Shown here piece after piece: positions 32,523 through 41,235 of a DNA stretch of 64,000 nt. The stretch is from Coriobacteriia bacterium. Lineage in GTDB: Bacteria > Actinomycetota > Coriobacteriia > Anaerosomatales > Anaerosomataceae. The DNA lies in the NCBI GenBank assembly GCA_030652115.1, contig JAUSBK010000001.1, forward strand, positions 306,254-370,253, in the 5' to 3' direction. Every line of letters starts with the position of its first letter. Position 1 is the first letter of the stretch. Made by a program: the position numbers and the translations under genes. The notes beneath the pieces are model-generated. The model was given only the letters and a program-made list of their open reading frames with translations, did no database searches and was not told the DNA's origin.

Positions 32523-32914
32523 CGAAGCCAGACTACCAGCATCCCTACACCGAACGAGGCCACGTTCATCACGACCGACATCCTGAGTGCGCTGCCGCGC
32601 CACTCGGGCAGCAGGCGTGCCAGCACCTGCCACTCCACGAGCACCACTGCCACCTCCAGCACGGCCAGCGTTGCCGCCGTAACGGGATCTGCGAGTGAAC
32701 GGCTTCCGCTGGCGGCCATCTCGGCCGCAAGGAGGAGGTTGACCGTCGGATTAGTGGCGACGTTGATGAGCCCGAGGACGGCCAGCTCGCGCGGTGCGCG
32801 CATGCCGAACCACGCGGCTACAACTGCCAGCTCCACCACCAAGGTGATGGCGAGCGAGGTACCGAGCGACCGCACGACCATCAGTGCGGCGCCTGCGATC
32901 TCCGCGTTGTTCAC
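32519..32914 (-). CDS. Small membrane protein
   Basis: A 131-aa hydrophobic protein with about four predicted transmembrane helices (SLAITLVVELAVVAAWF; ELAVLGLINVATNPTVNLLLA; AATLAVLEVAVVLVEW; VVMNVASFGVGMLVVWL). GTG 32914 overlaps the stop of the upstream gene (GTGA), which fixes the start and shows coupling. No catalytic motif is visible. The pair may form a membrane complex; function unknown. Confidence 0.7.
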   Translation of the reverse strand: MNNAEIAGAALMVVRSLGTSLAITLVVELAVVAAWFGMRAPRELAVLGLINVATNPTVNLLLAAEMAASGSRSLADPVTAATLAVLEVAVVLVEWQVLARLLPEWRGSALRMSVVMNVASFGVGMLVVWLR

Positions 32915-33258
32915 AGTCCGTCGGTGGGCGGTGTCTCCGCAGCTCCGGCGGCCGGTGCCTGCGGCTGAGCCGCCGGCGCGGGTTCGATGCCTGCTGCGGC
33001 GAGCGCCTCGGCTTGCTTGCGCCTGTCGCGACGCACCAGCCAGACGATGAGCAGCACCACGAAGGCTATGAAGCCGACCACGGCGAGGCCGAAGCAGCCG
33101 AAGATGATGCCGAACGTGGTCGTCATCATGCGCTCGTACTCTGCGGCGGCCTCGGGGTAGAGCTCCGGATCCACGGCGTTCGCCCACGCCGGGGTCACGC
33201 CCGCGAGCCAGGCCGCGGCAGCGAGCGGCAGTGCGGTCAGCCGCGCGGTCGTGCGCAT
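32911..33258 (-). CDS. Small exported/membrane protein with alanine-proline tail
   Basis: A 115-aa protein with a signal peptide (ending TPAWA), a short acidic segment, one strong transmembrane helix (FGIIFGCFGLAVVGFIAFVVLLIVWLV), a basic stop-transfer patch RRDRRK and an alanine/proline-rich cytoplasmic tail. ATG 33258 follows GGAGGAGGCCCC. It sits 13 bp after the HtrA-like protease gene and overlaps the next small membrane gene, so the three are probably one operon. Confidence 0.75.
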   Translation of the reverse strand: MRTTARLTALPLAAAAWLAGVTPAWANAVDPELYPEAAAEYERMMTTTFGIIFGCFGLAVVGFIAFVVLLIVWLVRRDRRKQAEALAAAGIEPAPAAQPQAPAAGAAETPPTDGL

Positions 33259-33271
33259 GGGGCCTCCTCCG

Positions 33272-34447
33272 CTAGCGGACGCTCTCCGTCTCGCCGAGTG
33301 TGACGTCGCCGGAATAGACGTCCCACTCCTCGTTGTCATCCATCCGCCAGACCTCGACCTCCAGCAGCGCCCCGATCTCCTTCGACCGGATGGTGCCGGC
33401 CAGATTGAGCTGCGTCGTGATCGCCTCGCCGTCGACCGCCACGATGATGTCGCCCGGCTCGAGCCCGGCCTCCTCAGCAGGCGAGCCCTCGTCGATCGTG
33501 TCGATGTACGCGCCCTGCTCGACCGGCAGTCCGTAGAGATCCGCGGTTACCAGGTCGATGGTGATGGTGTTGGCGCCCAGGTACGGGTTGAACGACCGGC
33601 CGTGCGCGATGAGATCCTCGATGATGCCTTCGGCCACGCCGATCGGGATGCAGAAGTTCAGTCCCTGCGTGCCAAAGTCGCCGAGTCCGGCCGACGGGAT
33701 GCCGACCCACTCGCCTCTGTAGTTCACAAGCGCACCGCCCGAGTTGCCGTGATTGACGGCGGCATCCACCTGGATTGCGGCCGCGAGCTGCGCGAGTTCG
33801 AGCTCGCCGGCCTGCTCGCCGGTGAACAGCTCCTGGCCGAAGGTGCGGCCGGTGGCCGAGACGATGCCGGTGGTGACCGAGATGCCGATGCCGACGGGGT
33901 TTCCGATGACCACGATCGGGTCGCCCGGCCTCAGTTCGTCGGACGAGCCCACCTCGATCGGGTTCAGCCCGTCACGCTCGACTTTGATGACCGCGATGTC
34001 GTTGATGGCGTCGCGACCTACGATGCGTGCGGGCACGTTCTCCACGCCGAGCTGCACGAGGACCTCGTCCTGGGGCGTGACGAGGTCGCTCTGGGTGACC
34101 ACGTGGTTGTTGGTGACGATGTAGCCGTCCTCGCTGATGATCACGCCGCTGCCGGTGGACTCGGGCGAGGAGGTCGCGTAGCCGGTGTTCGGATCCACGA
34201 GCTCGGCGCCCGAGATGATGGAGACGACCGAGGGTGCGGCTGCGTCGGCGGCAGTTCGGGCGAAGTCGGCGCTCACCGCGCCGGCGGGCATACCTGTCGA
34301 AGCGTCGCCGCCGCTGAACGCGCCAAAGATCGCAAGGATGAGCGACAGGAAGATCGCCGAGGCGAGACCGCCGCCGATGGCGGCGAGCACGACCGGCAGG
34401 ACGATGCTTCGCTGGTTCGGCTGACCGGTTGCGGGATCGTACGCCAT
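33272..34447 (-). CDS. HtrA/DegP-type serine protease, membrane anchored
   Basis: A 391-aa trypsin-like envelope protease of the S1C family, for clearing or sensing misfolded exported proteins. A single N-terminal transmembrane helix (about residues 16-42) anchors it. The catalytic triad is present in IVTNNHVVT (His), INDIAVIKV (Asp) and HGNSGGALV (Ser). One PDZ domain follows, from about residue 285 (GAYIDTIDEGSPAEEAGLEPGDIIVAVDG). ATG 34447 follows AGGAGGACGTGAGGAT. It lies between a zinc-ribbon membrane protein and two small membrane proteins on the same strand, suggesting an envelope-stress operon. Confidence 0.93.
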   Translation of the reverse strand: MAYDPATGQPNQRSIVLPVVLAAIGGGLASAIFLSLILAIFGAFSGGDASTGMPAGAVSADFARTAADAAAPSVVSIISGAELVDPNTGYATSSPESTGSGVIISEDGYIVTNNHVVTQSDLVTPQDEVLVQLGVENVPARIVGRDAINDIAVIKVERDGLNPIEVGSSDELRPGDPIVVIGNPVGIGISVTTGIVSATGRTFGQELFTGEQAGELELAQLAAAIQVDAAVNHGNSGGALVNYRGEWVGIPSAGLGDFGTQGLNFCIPIGVAEGIIEDLIAHGRSFNPYLGANTITIDLVTADLYGLPVEQGAYIDTIDEGSPAEEAGLEPGDIIVAVDGEAITTQLNLAGTIRSKEIGALLEVEVWRMDDNEEWDVYSGDVTLGETESVR

Positions 34448-34515
34448 ATCCTCACGTCCTCCTTCGTGGCGGTCCGCCAAGTGCGCGCTGGCCGACCGGT
34501 GGCATCGGGCAGCGG

Positions 34516-35616
34516 TTACTCGTCGGCGGAGCCTATGTCCGAGACGTACCAACCCTCGTCACCCACGACGAGGAGCGCGCCGACGTTTTCGGTGGTCCCG
34601 TCGGACCAGTACATCGTGAAGAGCACCACCGCGCTCCCGTCTTCCTGGATCTCGGCGCCGAGGAACTCCCAGTCGGTGTACTCGCCGGTGAGTTCGCTCA
34701 AGTCGTAGTCGTAAAGTGGCGTGGTCGTGAAGGTGTACGCGTCGTCGATGCGTCCCTCCATGATCGCGAGCAGCATTTCGTTCACCGTCCACGCCGCGGC
34801 CTCCTCGGCCGTGAGCGCAGTCGTGTCTGTCGCCGGCTCATCGGCACCCTCTTCGATGGCCACCTGGGTCATGTCGACGGTGTAGACGTCGGTTGCGAAC
34901 CATTCTCCGTTGCGGCTCTCGAGGATCACGCCCTTGTCGTACGTGGCCTCGTCGGGCGTGATGTAGTACTCCTCGTAGCCGTCCTCCATGGTGATCTCGA
35001 CGTACCACCAGTCCTCGCCGCGGTAGTACTGATCGGCGACATCGGTCAGGGCATCCATGGATGATTCAAAGCCCTGCTCCTCGCTGATCTCGATCCGACC
35101 GCGCTCGCCCTCCTGCTCGACCACGATCGAGTTCTCATCGTCGGTCGTGGTCTCGTCGTCGGGGATGAAGAAGAGCGTGACGCAGCACCCGAGGATGCAC
35201 AGCAGTATCACGCCGGCCACGATTGCGATGATCATTCCGGTCTTCTTCTTGGGTGGTGTGGCTGGTGGCGCCGAGTAGGTGGGCTGTGCGGACGGCGCCT
35301 GCTGCTGATAGGTGGGCTGTGAGGACGGCGTCTGCTGGTAGGCAGGTTGCTCGTTGGCGGGCTGCTGCTGGTAGCCCGAGGTGGGCGGGGCCACGGGCGT
35401 GGCCGAGTACTGCTCGTGGGGGATCGCCGTCGTCTGCACGTAGGGCGACTCCGGCACCCTTGAGGTCGGCGCGGGTTCTTCCAAGACGCCCTGCACGGCC
35501 TCATCCGGGCCGGGTTCCGGCGCGGCGGGAACCTCTCCCGTTGTGAGGTGGACACCGCAGTCTCCGCAGAACTCCTTGTCCTCAGGGTTCGCGGCACCAC
35601 ATGCGGGACAGATCAT
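34516..35616 (-). CDS. Zinc-ribbon membrane protein with extracytoplasmic domain
   Basis: A 366-aa protein. The N-terminus MICPACGAANPEDKEFCGDCG is a C-x2-C...C-x2-C zinc ribbon in the cytoplasm. A long proline/glutamine-rich linker (about 30-120, with repeated QQPxYQQ-like units) leads to one transmembrane helix (GMIIAIVAGVILLCILGCCVTLFFI), and about 200 residues lie outside, with two probable DUF4878/NTF2-like folds (ALTDVADQYYRGEDWWYVEI; MLLAIMEGRIDDAYTF). The layout resembles membrane sensors or scaffolds. It is the first gene of the run into the HtrA-like protease, 68 bp apart. Confidence 0.8.
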   Translation of the reverse strand: MICPACGAANPEDKEFCGDCGVHLTTGEVPAAPEPGPDEAVQGVLEEPAPTSRVPESPYVQTTAIPHEQYSATPVAPPTSGYQQQPANEQPAYQQTPSSQPTYQQQAPSAQPTYSAPPATPPKKKTGMIIAIVAGVILLCILGCCVTLFFIPDDETTTDDENSIVVEQEGERGRIEISEEQGFESSMDALTDVADQYYRGEDWWYVEITMEDGYEEYYITPDEATYDKGVILESRNGEWFATDVYTVDMTQVAIEEGADEPATDTTALTAEEAAAWTVNEMLLAIMEGRIDDAYTFTTTPLYDYDLSELTGEYTDWEFLGAEIQEDGSAVVLFTMYWSDGTTENVGALLVVGDEGWYVSDIGSADE

Positions 35617-35672
35617 TGCGTCTCCTCCCCCGTGCTCGGACTATGTAGAGCGTATCCCCGTAAGCGGGGGTC

Positions 35673-35697
35673 GTCCAGGCGGCGCAGCGGCCTGGAC
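35673..35697 (-). terminator. Hairpin after the PEGA-propeller gene
   Basis: GTCCAGGC (35673-35680) and GCCTGGAC (35690-35697) form an 8-bp stem just past the stop of the minus-strand gene; a second CCCCG/CGGGG hairpin follows at 35656-35669. No T-tract. Confidence 0.35.
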
Positions 35698-35700
35698 CCG

Positions 35701-37407
35701 CTACTTCGCGATCTCGGCGAAGTGCGCCTCGTAGCGCCCGCCTCCGGCCTCGGCGAACGTCTCGTACGGCGGGATCTCGTACACGCGCAGCCGGTTGTCG
35801 AGGAAGTCGCTGAAGATGAGCAGCTTCCCGTCGTCGGAGACATCGAGCGCGGTGGGCTGGTTGCCCGCGATGAGCGCGTCGAGCGGCGCGCCGGTGGCCG
35901 CGTCGAAGACCAGGATCGAGCCCCACTCGGGGCCGGGGATGTAGTAGCTCTTCTCGTTGTTCTCGCCGCGGCAGCTCACGAACAGCATCGTGCCGTCGGG
36001 CGTGAGGTCGATCGTGTTGGGCTTCTCGTCCACGTCCACGAACTTGGTGGTGGCTCCGGTCTTCATGTCGTGCACCCAGATGAGGTCCTGCGACATGTCC
36101 GAGATGAACAGGCGTCCGTTCTTCTCGTCGGCCACGATGTGCCTGAGCGCACCACCCTCGGTGAACAGGACTTCTTTGGTGTACGTGGCGAGGTTGATCC
36201 GCTCAAGATCTCCCGAATCGAAGCCGGCCACGTACAGCCACGTGCCGTCGTCGGTGGCATACATGCCGCGCGGCGTGTTCGAGACGCCGATCCGCTTCAC
36301 GAGCTTCCCGGTAGCCAGGTCGATGATCGACACGTCGTCGCCGGACCAGTTTGATGCGTACAACGTCTTCTCATCGGGGGAGAGCTCGACCCATTTCGTC
36401 CATGTGCTGCCGGAGTCGAACTCGCGCACCACCTGTCGCGTCTTCACGTCGATCTCGAAGCACTTGGCGGTCTCCATCTGGCTGGTGTAGGCGAGCGTCC
36501 CCGCCTCGTTGAAGATGACTTCCACCGCGCCGTACTCGCCGATGTCCACTCCGCCAAGCAGTTCCCCGGTGCGCGGGTCGAAGATCTGGATGGACGGGGG
36601 GCCGTCTAAGATGCTCGTCCACGCCTCGCTGCCGTCGTGCGTGACCGAGACGCCCTTCGGCGCGCCGAGTGTGGTGATGAGGCCGAGGCCGTGCAGCACC
36701 TGGCCTTCGGGGTCGAGGTAGTACTCGAGCGCGAGTGGCGCGTCGATCGAGTACTCGCGCGTGAAGGTGTTGTAGCCAGCCATCTCGATGGTGAGCGTGA
36801 CGGTTCCCGACAGTACCTCGGCGTTGAACGGGGCCGTTCCGCTCAGTGCCTTCCCGCTGGCAGGTTTGATGGTGACCTTCGCGCCCCCGGGATGCGTGGT
36901 CACCGTCACCGCCTGTGGCAGAGGCTCGAGGTCGTAGTCGAGCTTCGACTTACGAAGGCGCTTGAGCTCGACGGTGGTGCCCACCGGCTCGTAGCCCGTG
37001 CGCTCGATCTGGACCGAGTACATGCCGGGCTCGAGGTCCTCCACTTCCAGCGTCCCAGTGCCCACCACCGAGCCATCGAAAAGGATCATCGCATCGCTGG
37101 GTGCCGCGGTGATGATCGCCGAGGCGGGGCGGGTGAAGAGGAACGCGGCGAGGCCGATCGCCGCGAGTGCTGCGACGACGAGCCCAAGACGCGTGAGCGG
37201 TGACACGCGAGAGGATGTCCGACGGGGGCCGCGACCGCCGCGCTGACGGTGGCCGCGCGGAGCCACGAACTGCGGCTTGTCCTGCCGACGGGGGTTCGCA
37301 ACGTGAGCCGCGCTTCGCCCCGCGACAGTACGGGCCGGGTCGATCGTCCCGTACTTGCCGTGGAAGGACTTGCTCGATCCTCGTTTGCGGCTCCGGTACT
37401 GCTCCAT
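35701..37407 (-). CDS. PEGA-domain and YVTN-type beta-propeller membrane protein
   Basis: A 568-aa protein. A basic cytoplasmic tail of about 65 residues precedes one transmembrane helix (LGLVVAALAAIGLAAFLFT). Outside are PEGA-like repeats (SVQIERTGYEP; VTVTTHPGGAKVTI; VTLTIEMAGYNTFTREY) and then a C-terminal propeller of about 330 residues with YVTN-type blades (PDEKTLYASNWSGDDVSIIDL; DDGTWLYVAGFDSGDLERI; PDGTMLFVSC). PEGA modules bind surface glycans or proteins in other bacteria, and YVTN blades are protein- or ligand-binding. ATG 37407 with GGGGGTG upstream is preferred to GTG 37413. Function is likely structural or sensory at the cell surface. Confidence 0.82.
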   Translation of the reverse strand: MEQYRSRKRGSSKSFHGKYGTIDPARTVAGRSAAHVANPRRQDKPQFVAPRGHRQRGGRGPRRTSSRVSPLTRLGLVVAALAAIGLAAFLFTRPASAIITAAPSDAMILFDGSVVGTGTLEVEDLEPGMYSVQIERTGYEPVGTTVELKRLRKSKLDYDLEPLPQAVTVTTHPGGAKVTIKPASGKALSGTAPFNAEVLSGTVTLTIEMAGYNTFTREYSIDAPLALEYYLDPEGQVLHGLGLITTLGAPKGVSVTHDGSEAWTSILDGPPSIQIFDPRTGELLGGVDIGEYGAVEVIFNEAGTLAYTSQMETAKCFEIDVKTRQVVREFDSGSTWTKWVELSPDEKTLYASNWSGDDVSIIDLATGKLVKRIGVSNTPRGMYATDDGTWLYVAGFDSGDLERINLATYTKEVLFTEGGALRHIVADEKNGRLFISDMSQDLIWVHDMKTGATTKFVDVDEKPNTIDLTPDGTMLFVSCRGENNEKSYYIPGPEWGSILVFDAATGAPLDALIAGNQPTALDVSDDGKLLIFSDFLDNRLRVYEIPPYETFAEAGGGRYEAHFAEIAK

Positions 37408-37427
37408 GAGCACCCCCGGCAGCCATA

Positions 37428-38141
37428 CTACTTGAGTTCGAACACCACCGTCACGGATGCGGTGATGTCCAGCTGGCCGGGCTCTATGGCAACCGATCCT
37501 GCCGCATCCATCGACTCGGCGGCAGCGCGGTAGTAGATGGGTGTGCTGAGGCCGGTCTCACTCACGCTGATGATCTCGCCCAGGTTCTTGCCCGCGGCCT
37601 TCGCCATCACTTCGGCGCGCTCGCGCGCATCGGCGATTGCGAGCTCGATCGCCTCGTTGCGGACGTCGGCGTCGTCATCGAGCATGAACGAGGGGCCGCC
37701 GATCTCGTTGGCGCCCGCCTCGCTTGCCGCGCCGATCACGTCGCCGATCTTCTCGATGTCGCGGATCTTCGCGCGCACCTGGATGCTTGCGCGGTAGCCG
37801 GTGATCACGGGCGTGTCGCCGGTGTACGACTGCTCGGGGTAGACGCTCACGTTGGCGGTCTGGATGTCCTCGGATGCGACCCCGGCGCCTTTCACGGCTG
37901 CCGCGACCCCCTCGGCGATGGCGTTGGCCTTCGAGAGCGCGTCCGACGCCTCGTCGGACTGGACGGTCACGCCGAAGTACATCTCGGCCACGTCCGGTGC
38001 GGCGACGCTCTCGCCCGAGCCGCTCGCCGTGACCGTGTACAACGGCGCAGCGCCATCGGTGGTCACGACCTTCGTCTGACAACCGCCGAGCGCAAGGACG
38101 CTCAGTGCCAGCGCCGCAGCGATGATGAGCTTGGTGTTCAT
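37428..38141 (-). CDS. SIMPL-domain (DUF541) lipoprotein
   Basis: A 237-aa exported lipoprotein with a signal ending VLALGGC. The body is a full SIMPL domain: YTVTASGSGESVAAPDVAEMYFGV, the paired ALSKANAIAEGVAAAVKGAGV helix and the C-terminal ASVTVVFEL strand. Family members include periplasmic and outer-surface proteins of uncertain role, some linked to oxidative stress. ATG 38141 follows AAAGGAGCAGCC. It precedes the PEGA-propeller gene by 20 bp on the same strand, so they are probably co-transcribed. Confidence 0.85.
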   Translation of the reverse strand: MNTKLIIAAALALSVLALGGCQTKVVTTDGAAPLYTVTASGSGESVAAPDVAEMYFGVTVQSDEASDALSKANAIAEGVAAAVKGAGVASEDIQTANVSVYPEQSYTGDTPVITGYRASIQVRAKIRDIEKIGDVIGAASEAGANEIGGPSFMLDDDADVRNEAIELAIADARERAEVMAKAAGKNLGEIISVSETGLSTPIYYRAAAESMDAAGSVAIEPGQLDITASVTVVFELK

Positions 38142-38279
38142 GGCTGCTCCTTTCGGACGGAGCGGTCGTACCCGCGCCCGCCTCCCGGGTGTGTCTTACC
38201 CGTTGGACGGGGTCACGCCACGGATGGTTCGCCGAAGTGTGCAGCATGACAGAAGCAGGTCGCGTGGCGCGTGCGTCGA

Positions 38280-38792
38280 ATGACGGTTCAGTACGACCCA
38301 AACCCGCTCGGCACGCCCGGCCAGTGGTACGTAATGGACCTTGATCTCAGCGGTATCCAGACGGCGCAGGGTGGCGGCAACCCGTCGGAGTACCTCCAGT
38401 ACATGAAGGCGTACTCCACGGTCGAGCAACTCGATGACGCGAGCGTCAACGGCGTGGACTGTGAGCACTACTTCCTCACGATCGACACCACGAAGCTTGC
38501 CGACATGGCCGTGGAGAACTACAAGACCCTCGCCGAACAGATGCCCGCGGGTGCCGCCGAGCCGGACGAAGAGGCGCTCCGAGCGATGTACGAAGGCGCG
38601 ACCATGACGGTCGACATCTACATCTCCAAGGAAGATGGCATGCCGCGCCGCCAGGAGATGTGGATGGATTTCAGCGGTGATCTCGATGCGACGATGGAGA
38701 TCACGCTCGACCTGTTCGACTTCAACCAGCCGGTCGAGATCACGGCGCCCGATGGTGCGGTGCCCCTGCCCGAGCTTGACTCGGGAGTCTGA
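38280..38792 (+). pseudogene. 5'-truncated DUF6612/LppX-like lipoprotein gene
   Basis: A 170-codon frame that starts abruptly in the middle of a beta-rich domain (MTVQYDPNPLGTPGQWYVMDLD). The layout, with YMKAYSTVEQLDDASVNGVDCEHYFLTID and VDIYISKEDGMPRRQEMWMDFSGD, resembles the second half of LppX/LprG- or DUF6612-type lipoproteins, which bind lipids in other actinobacteria. There is no signal peptide or lipobox in any upstream frame, and no ribosome site. I read it as a 5' deletion remnant. A functional cytoplasmic protein starting at 38271 or 38280 is less likely. Confidence 0.6.
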
Positions 38793-38813
38793 CTCGAACG
38801 TCAGCGCATATAA

Positions 38814-38844
38814 CGAAGGGCCCTGCCGATGGCGGGGCCCTTCG
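38814..38844. terminator. Strong hairpin after the truncated lipoprotein gene
   Basis: CGAAGGGCCC (38814-38823) and GGGCCCTTCG (38835-38844) form a perfect 10-bp stem with an 11-base loop. It could terminate both the plus-strand gene and the minus-strand tRNA transcript. Confidence 0.7.
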
Positions 38845-38856
38845 TGTAAGTCTTCG

Positions 38857-38933
38857 TGGCGCGCCCTGCAGGATTCGAACCTGCGACCTTCTGATTCGTA
38901 GTCAGACGCTCTATCCAGCTGAGCTAAGGGCGC
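38857..38933 (-). tRNA. tRNA-Arg (anticodon ACG)
   Basis: The minus strand folds into a complete cloverleaf: acceptor GCGCCCT/AGGGCGC, anticodon arm TCTGA-CTACGAA-TCAGA giving ACG, T-arm with GGTTCGAATCC, discriminator G and encoded CCA at 38857-38859. ACG is normally modified to ICG by TadA, whose gene lies at 42334. Confidence 0.95.
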
Positions 38934-38951
38934 GTGTGTGCGCGAGGCTTC

Positions 38952-38983
38952 AGTATCCTGCCTGGTCGCACGTTAGTTGTCAA
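38952..38983 (-). promoter_or_regulatory. Candidate promoter of tRNA-Arg
   Basis: On the minus strand a consensus TTGACA (38978-38983) is followed, after a long 20-bp spacer, by GATACT (38952-38957). It lies between the two tRNA genes, about 19 bp before the tRNA-Arg 5' end. Confidence 0.45.
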
Positions 38984-38984
38984 A

Positions 38985-39078
38985 TGGCGGAGAGTGAGGG
39001 ATTCGAACCCTCGAAGGGGCTATTAGCCCCTTACTCGCTTAGCAGGCGAGCGCCTTCAGCCGACTCGGCCAACTCTCC
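38985..39078 (-). tRNA. tRNA-Ser (anticodon GCT)
   Basis: Cloverleaf on the minus strand with acceptor GGAGAGT/ACTCTCC, anticodon loop CTGCTAA (GCT), a long variable arm AGGGGCTAATAGCCCCT typical of serine tRNAs, GGTTCGAATCC in the T-arm, discriminator G and encoded CCA. Confidence 0.95.
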
Positions 39079-39098
39079 GCGTGAGAGAAGCGCCGCCC

Positions 39099-39127
39099 AT
39101 TGTAGCAGGGGTGCCGCCGAGCGTCAC
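39099..39127 (-). promoter_or_regulatory. Promoter of tRNA-Ser(GCT)
   Basis: GTGACG (39122-39127), a 17-bp spacer and TACAAT (39099-39104), read on the minus strand, end 20 bp before the tRNA 5' end. Confidence 0.6.
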
Positions 39128-39136
39128 CGCCTCGAT

Positions 39137-39844
39137 CTACGAAGGCTGAACGCCGGCTTCGGTAACCTCACGCGCGCCGCTGCCGACCACATGGCCGTCC
39201 ACGAGCCGCAGCTCCTCGTCGGCGTGATCGGCCATGCGCGGGTCGTGGGTGACCATGATGCACGTCATCGCGCGCTCGTGGACCTGACGCTTGAGCAGCT
39301 CGACCACCTGGAGGCCGCGCTCGGTATCCAGGTTCGAGGTGGGCTCGTCCACCAGCATAACCTCCGGCTCGTTCATAAGCGCTCGCGCGATCGCCACGCG
39401 CTGACGCTCGCCGCCTGAGAGCAGTGACGGGCGGTGGCCTGCGCGCTCGGCCATGCCGAAGTCGGCGAGCAGCCCGTCGGCGCGCTCACGGTCGGCGCGG
39501 GTGACCTTGCCCGAGAGGTGTGGGACGAGCAGGAGGTTCTCGCGCGCGCTCAGGTACGGCACGAGGTGATGCTCCTGGAAGACGAGCCCGACCTCGGTGC
39601 GGCGGTATCGGGCCGCCTCGGTGGCGCTGCGCAGGTGCACGGGCTTCCCGCCGATGATGATCTCGCCCGAGGTGGGTTGGAGCAGCCCGGCGATGATCGA
39701 GACAAGCGTCGTCTTCCCCGAGCCCGAGGGCCCGAGCACGGCGAGCAGCCGGCCCTTGCCGAGGGCGAACGACACGTCGTCGAGCGCGGTCACCTGCGTA
39801 CGGCCGCTGCCGTAGACCTTCGTGATATTCCTGACCTCGAACAT
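39137..39844 (-). CDS. ABC transporter ATP-binding protein, MacB/LolD-like
   Basis: A 235-aa ATPase that powers a MacB-type exporter or lipoprotein-release system. Walker A GPSGSGKT, the Q-loop region VFQEHHLVPYLS, signature LSGGERQR, Walker B VMLVDEPTS and H-loop VTHDPRMADHAD are all intact. ATG 39844 overlaps the permease stop by one base (TGATG). It is the second gene of the pair; no periplasmic adaptor gene is adjacent, as often in Gram-positive bacteria. Confidence 0.93.
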   Translation of the reverse strand: MFEVRNITKVYGSGRTQVTALDDVSFALGKGRLLAVLGPSGSGKTTLVSIIAGLLQPTSGEIIIGGKPVHLRSATEAARYRRTEVGLVFQEHHLVPYLSARENLLLVPHLSGKVTRADRERADGLLADFGMAERAGHRPSLLSGGERQRVAIARALMNEPEVMLVDEPTSNLDTERGLQVVELLKRQVHERAMTCIMVTHDPRMADHADEELRLVDGHVVGSGAREVTEAGVQPS

Positions 39845-40998
39845 CAGGCCTCAGCGCTCCTGCCGAGGGCCGTGGCCGGGTCGGTCTTGAGGATGCTCCT
39901 GAGTGAGAAGAGGCTTCCCACGTACGCCATTCCGAAGACGGCGAGCACGGCGACCGCCCAGCGGCCGAGGTCGGGGTCGAACGCCATCATCGGCGGCATG
40001 CCGGCGCCCGCGCCGAGCGCGACGACGATGCCGAACGCGGTCGCCACCGCCACGAGGATCGTGATCTGCAGCAATAGCTGGCGGTAGAGGTAGGCGTTGG
40101 AGGCGCCGATCGCCTTGATCGCCGCGATCTGCCCGGTCTTGTGCAGCGTGGTGATGTAGAAGAACACGCCTACGAGCAGCGCGCCGATGATGATCGATAC
40201 CCACTGGATCCCGCCGACAGCCAGGATCATCTCGGGCATGCCGTTGCCGGCACGGGCGGCCTCTTCGGGGGAGGCGAGCGTGTACGCGTCCCCAAACTCG
40301 GCCTGCACGTCCTCGAGGCTGGCGTCATCGGTGAGCTCGATCGCGGCCACCGAGGCGCTGCCCGCGAATTCCGCCTCCATCTGCGCCGCGCCGGCGGCGT
40401 CCGCGCCGCCCTCCTCCTCGACGCGCCCGAGGACGGAAGCGACGTGGAGCTGCTCCCAGGTATCGAGGCTCACGAAGAGCGTCGGCACCATCACGTAGCG
40501 GCGGTTCTCGGTGAAGCCGACCACGGTGAGCTCGGTCTCCACTGGTGTGAGGGTGACCGTGTCGCCGAGTTCGATGCCCTCGAGCTTGGCCGTGATGTCC
40601 ATGACGGTCTCACCGGTTCCGATCTCTCCGGTGCCCTCAACGATCGGCAGCTGGTCGAGCCGGTCGCCCAGGCCGATGACGCGCACGTCGAACGGCTCCT
40701 CGGCGGAGCCCACGCTCGCGAAGGTGTGGCCCACGCCGTAGGCGCTCGCCACGCCGGGCGTATCGGCGATCGTCTCGAGGTCGTCGGCCGAGAGGATGGA
40801 CCGCTCGAGTGTGGGATACGTGTCGCGCTGGAAGACGAGCGCGTCGGCGTCGAGCGAGGACTTCGCGCCCGACATGCCGGTCAGCAGACCCTCGGACATG
40901 GCCGAGGTGACCATGGTGAGTGAGACGACCAGACCGATCGCGAGGGCGATCAGCGCGAACTTGAGCTTGCTGCCGAGCAGTTCCTTGAGCGCGAGCAT
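39844..40998 (-). CDS. ABC transporter permease, FtsX/MacB-like
   Basis: A 384-aa permease with the FtsX/MacB topology: TM1 near residues 15-38 (LKFALIALAIGLVVSLTMV), a large extracytoplasmic domain of about 220 residues, then three C-terminal helices (IIIGALLVGVFFYITTL; ITILVAVATAFGIVVALGAG; WAVAVLAVFGMAYVGSLF). ATG 40998 follows AAGGAGCCGC. It forms a complex with the ATPase encoded downstream. Substrate unknown; members export peptides, antibiotics or lipoproteins. Confidence 0.9.
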   Translation of the reverse strand: MLALKELLGSKLKFALIALAIGLVVSLTMVTSAMSEGLLTGMSGAKSSLDADALVFQRDTYPTLERSILSADDLETIADTPGVASAYGVGHTFASVGSAEEPFDVRVIGLGDRLDQLPIVEGTGEIGTGETVMDITAKLEGIELGDTVTLTPVETELTVVGFTENRRYVMVPTLFVSLDTWEQLHVASVLGRVEEEGGADAAGAAQMEAEFAGSASVAAIELTDDASLEDVQAEFGDAYTLASPEEAARAGNGMPEMILAVGGIQWVSIIIGALLVGVFFYITTLHKTGQIAAIKAIGASNAYLYRQLLLQITILVAVATAFGIVVALGAGAGMPPMMAFDPDLGRWAVAVLAVFGMAYVGSLFSLRSILKTDPATALGRSAEA

Positions 40999-41032
40999 GC
41001 GGCTCCTTCGCGTGGGCAAAGCGAGCGGGCTA

Positions 41033-41122
41033 TGGCGGAGGGGGTGGGATTCGAACCCACGAGACCCTTGCGGGCCTACTGGTTTTCAAGACCAGGGCGA
41101 TCAACCGCTCTGCCACCCCTCC
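41033..41122 (-). tRNA. tRNA-Ser (anticodon TGA)
   Basis: Minus-strand cloverleaf with acceptor GGAGGGG/CCCCTCC, anticodon loop CTTGAAA (TGA), a serine-type long variable arm (GGCCCGCAAGGGTC), GGTTCGAATCC T-arm, discriminator G and encoded CCA. Confidence 0.95.
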
Positions 41123-41132
41123 GCGCACGTGG

Positions 41133-41161
41133 ATTATAGCGGAGGAGGGTCATCGCCGTGC
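41133..41161 (-). promoter_or_regulatory. Promoter of tRNA-Ser(TGA)
   Basis: A perfect TATAAT -10 (41133-41138 on the minus strand) lies 10 bp before the tRNA. The -35 at 41156-41161 (GCACGG) is weak. Confidence 0.55.
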
Positions 41162-41235
41162 TACGCGGCGCCACCCGGGCCGCGCGCAGGTACGGCCTCG
41201 CGCGCGGCCCGGGTGCAGGATCGATCTCGTCGGTG

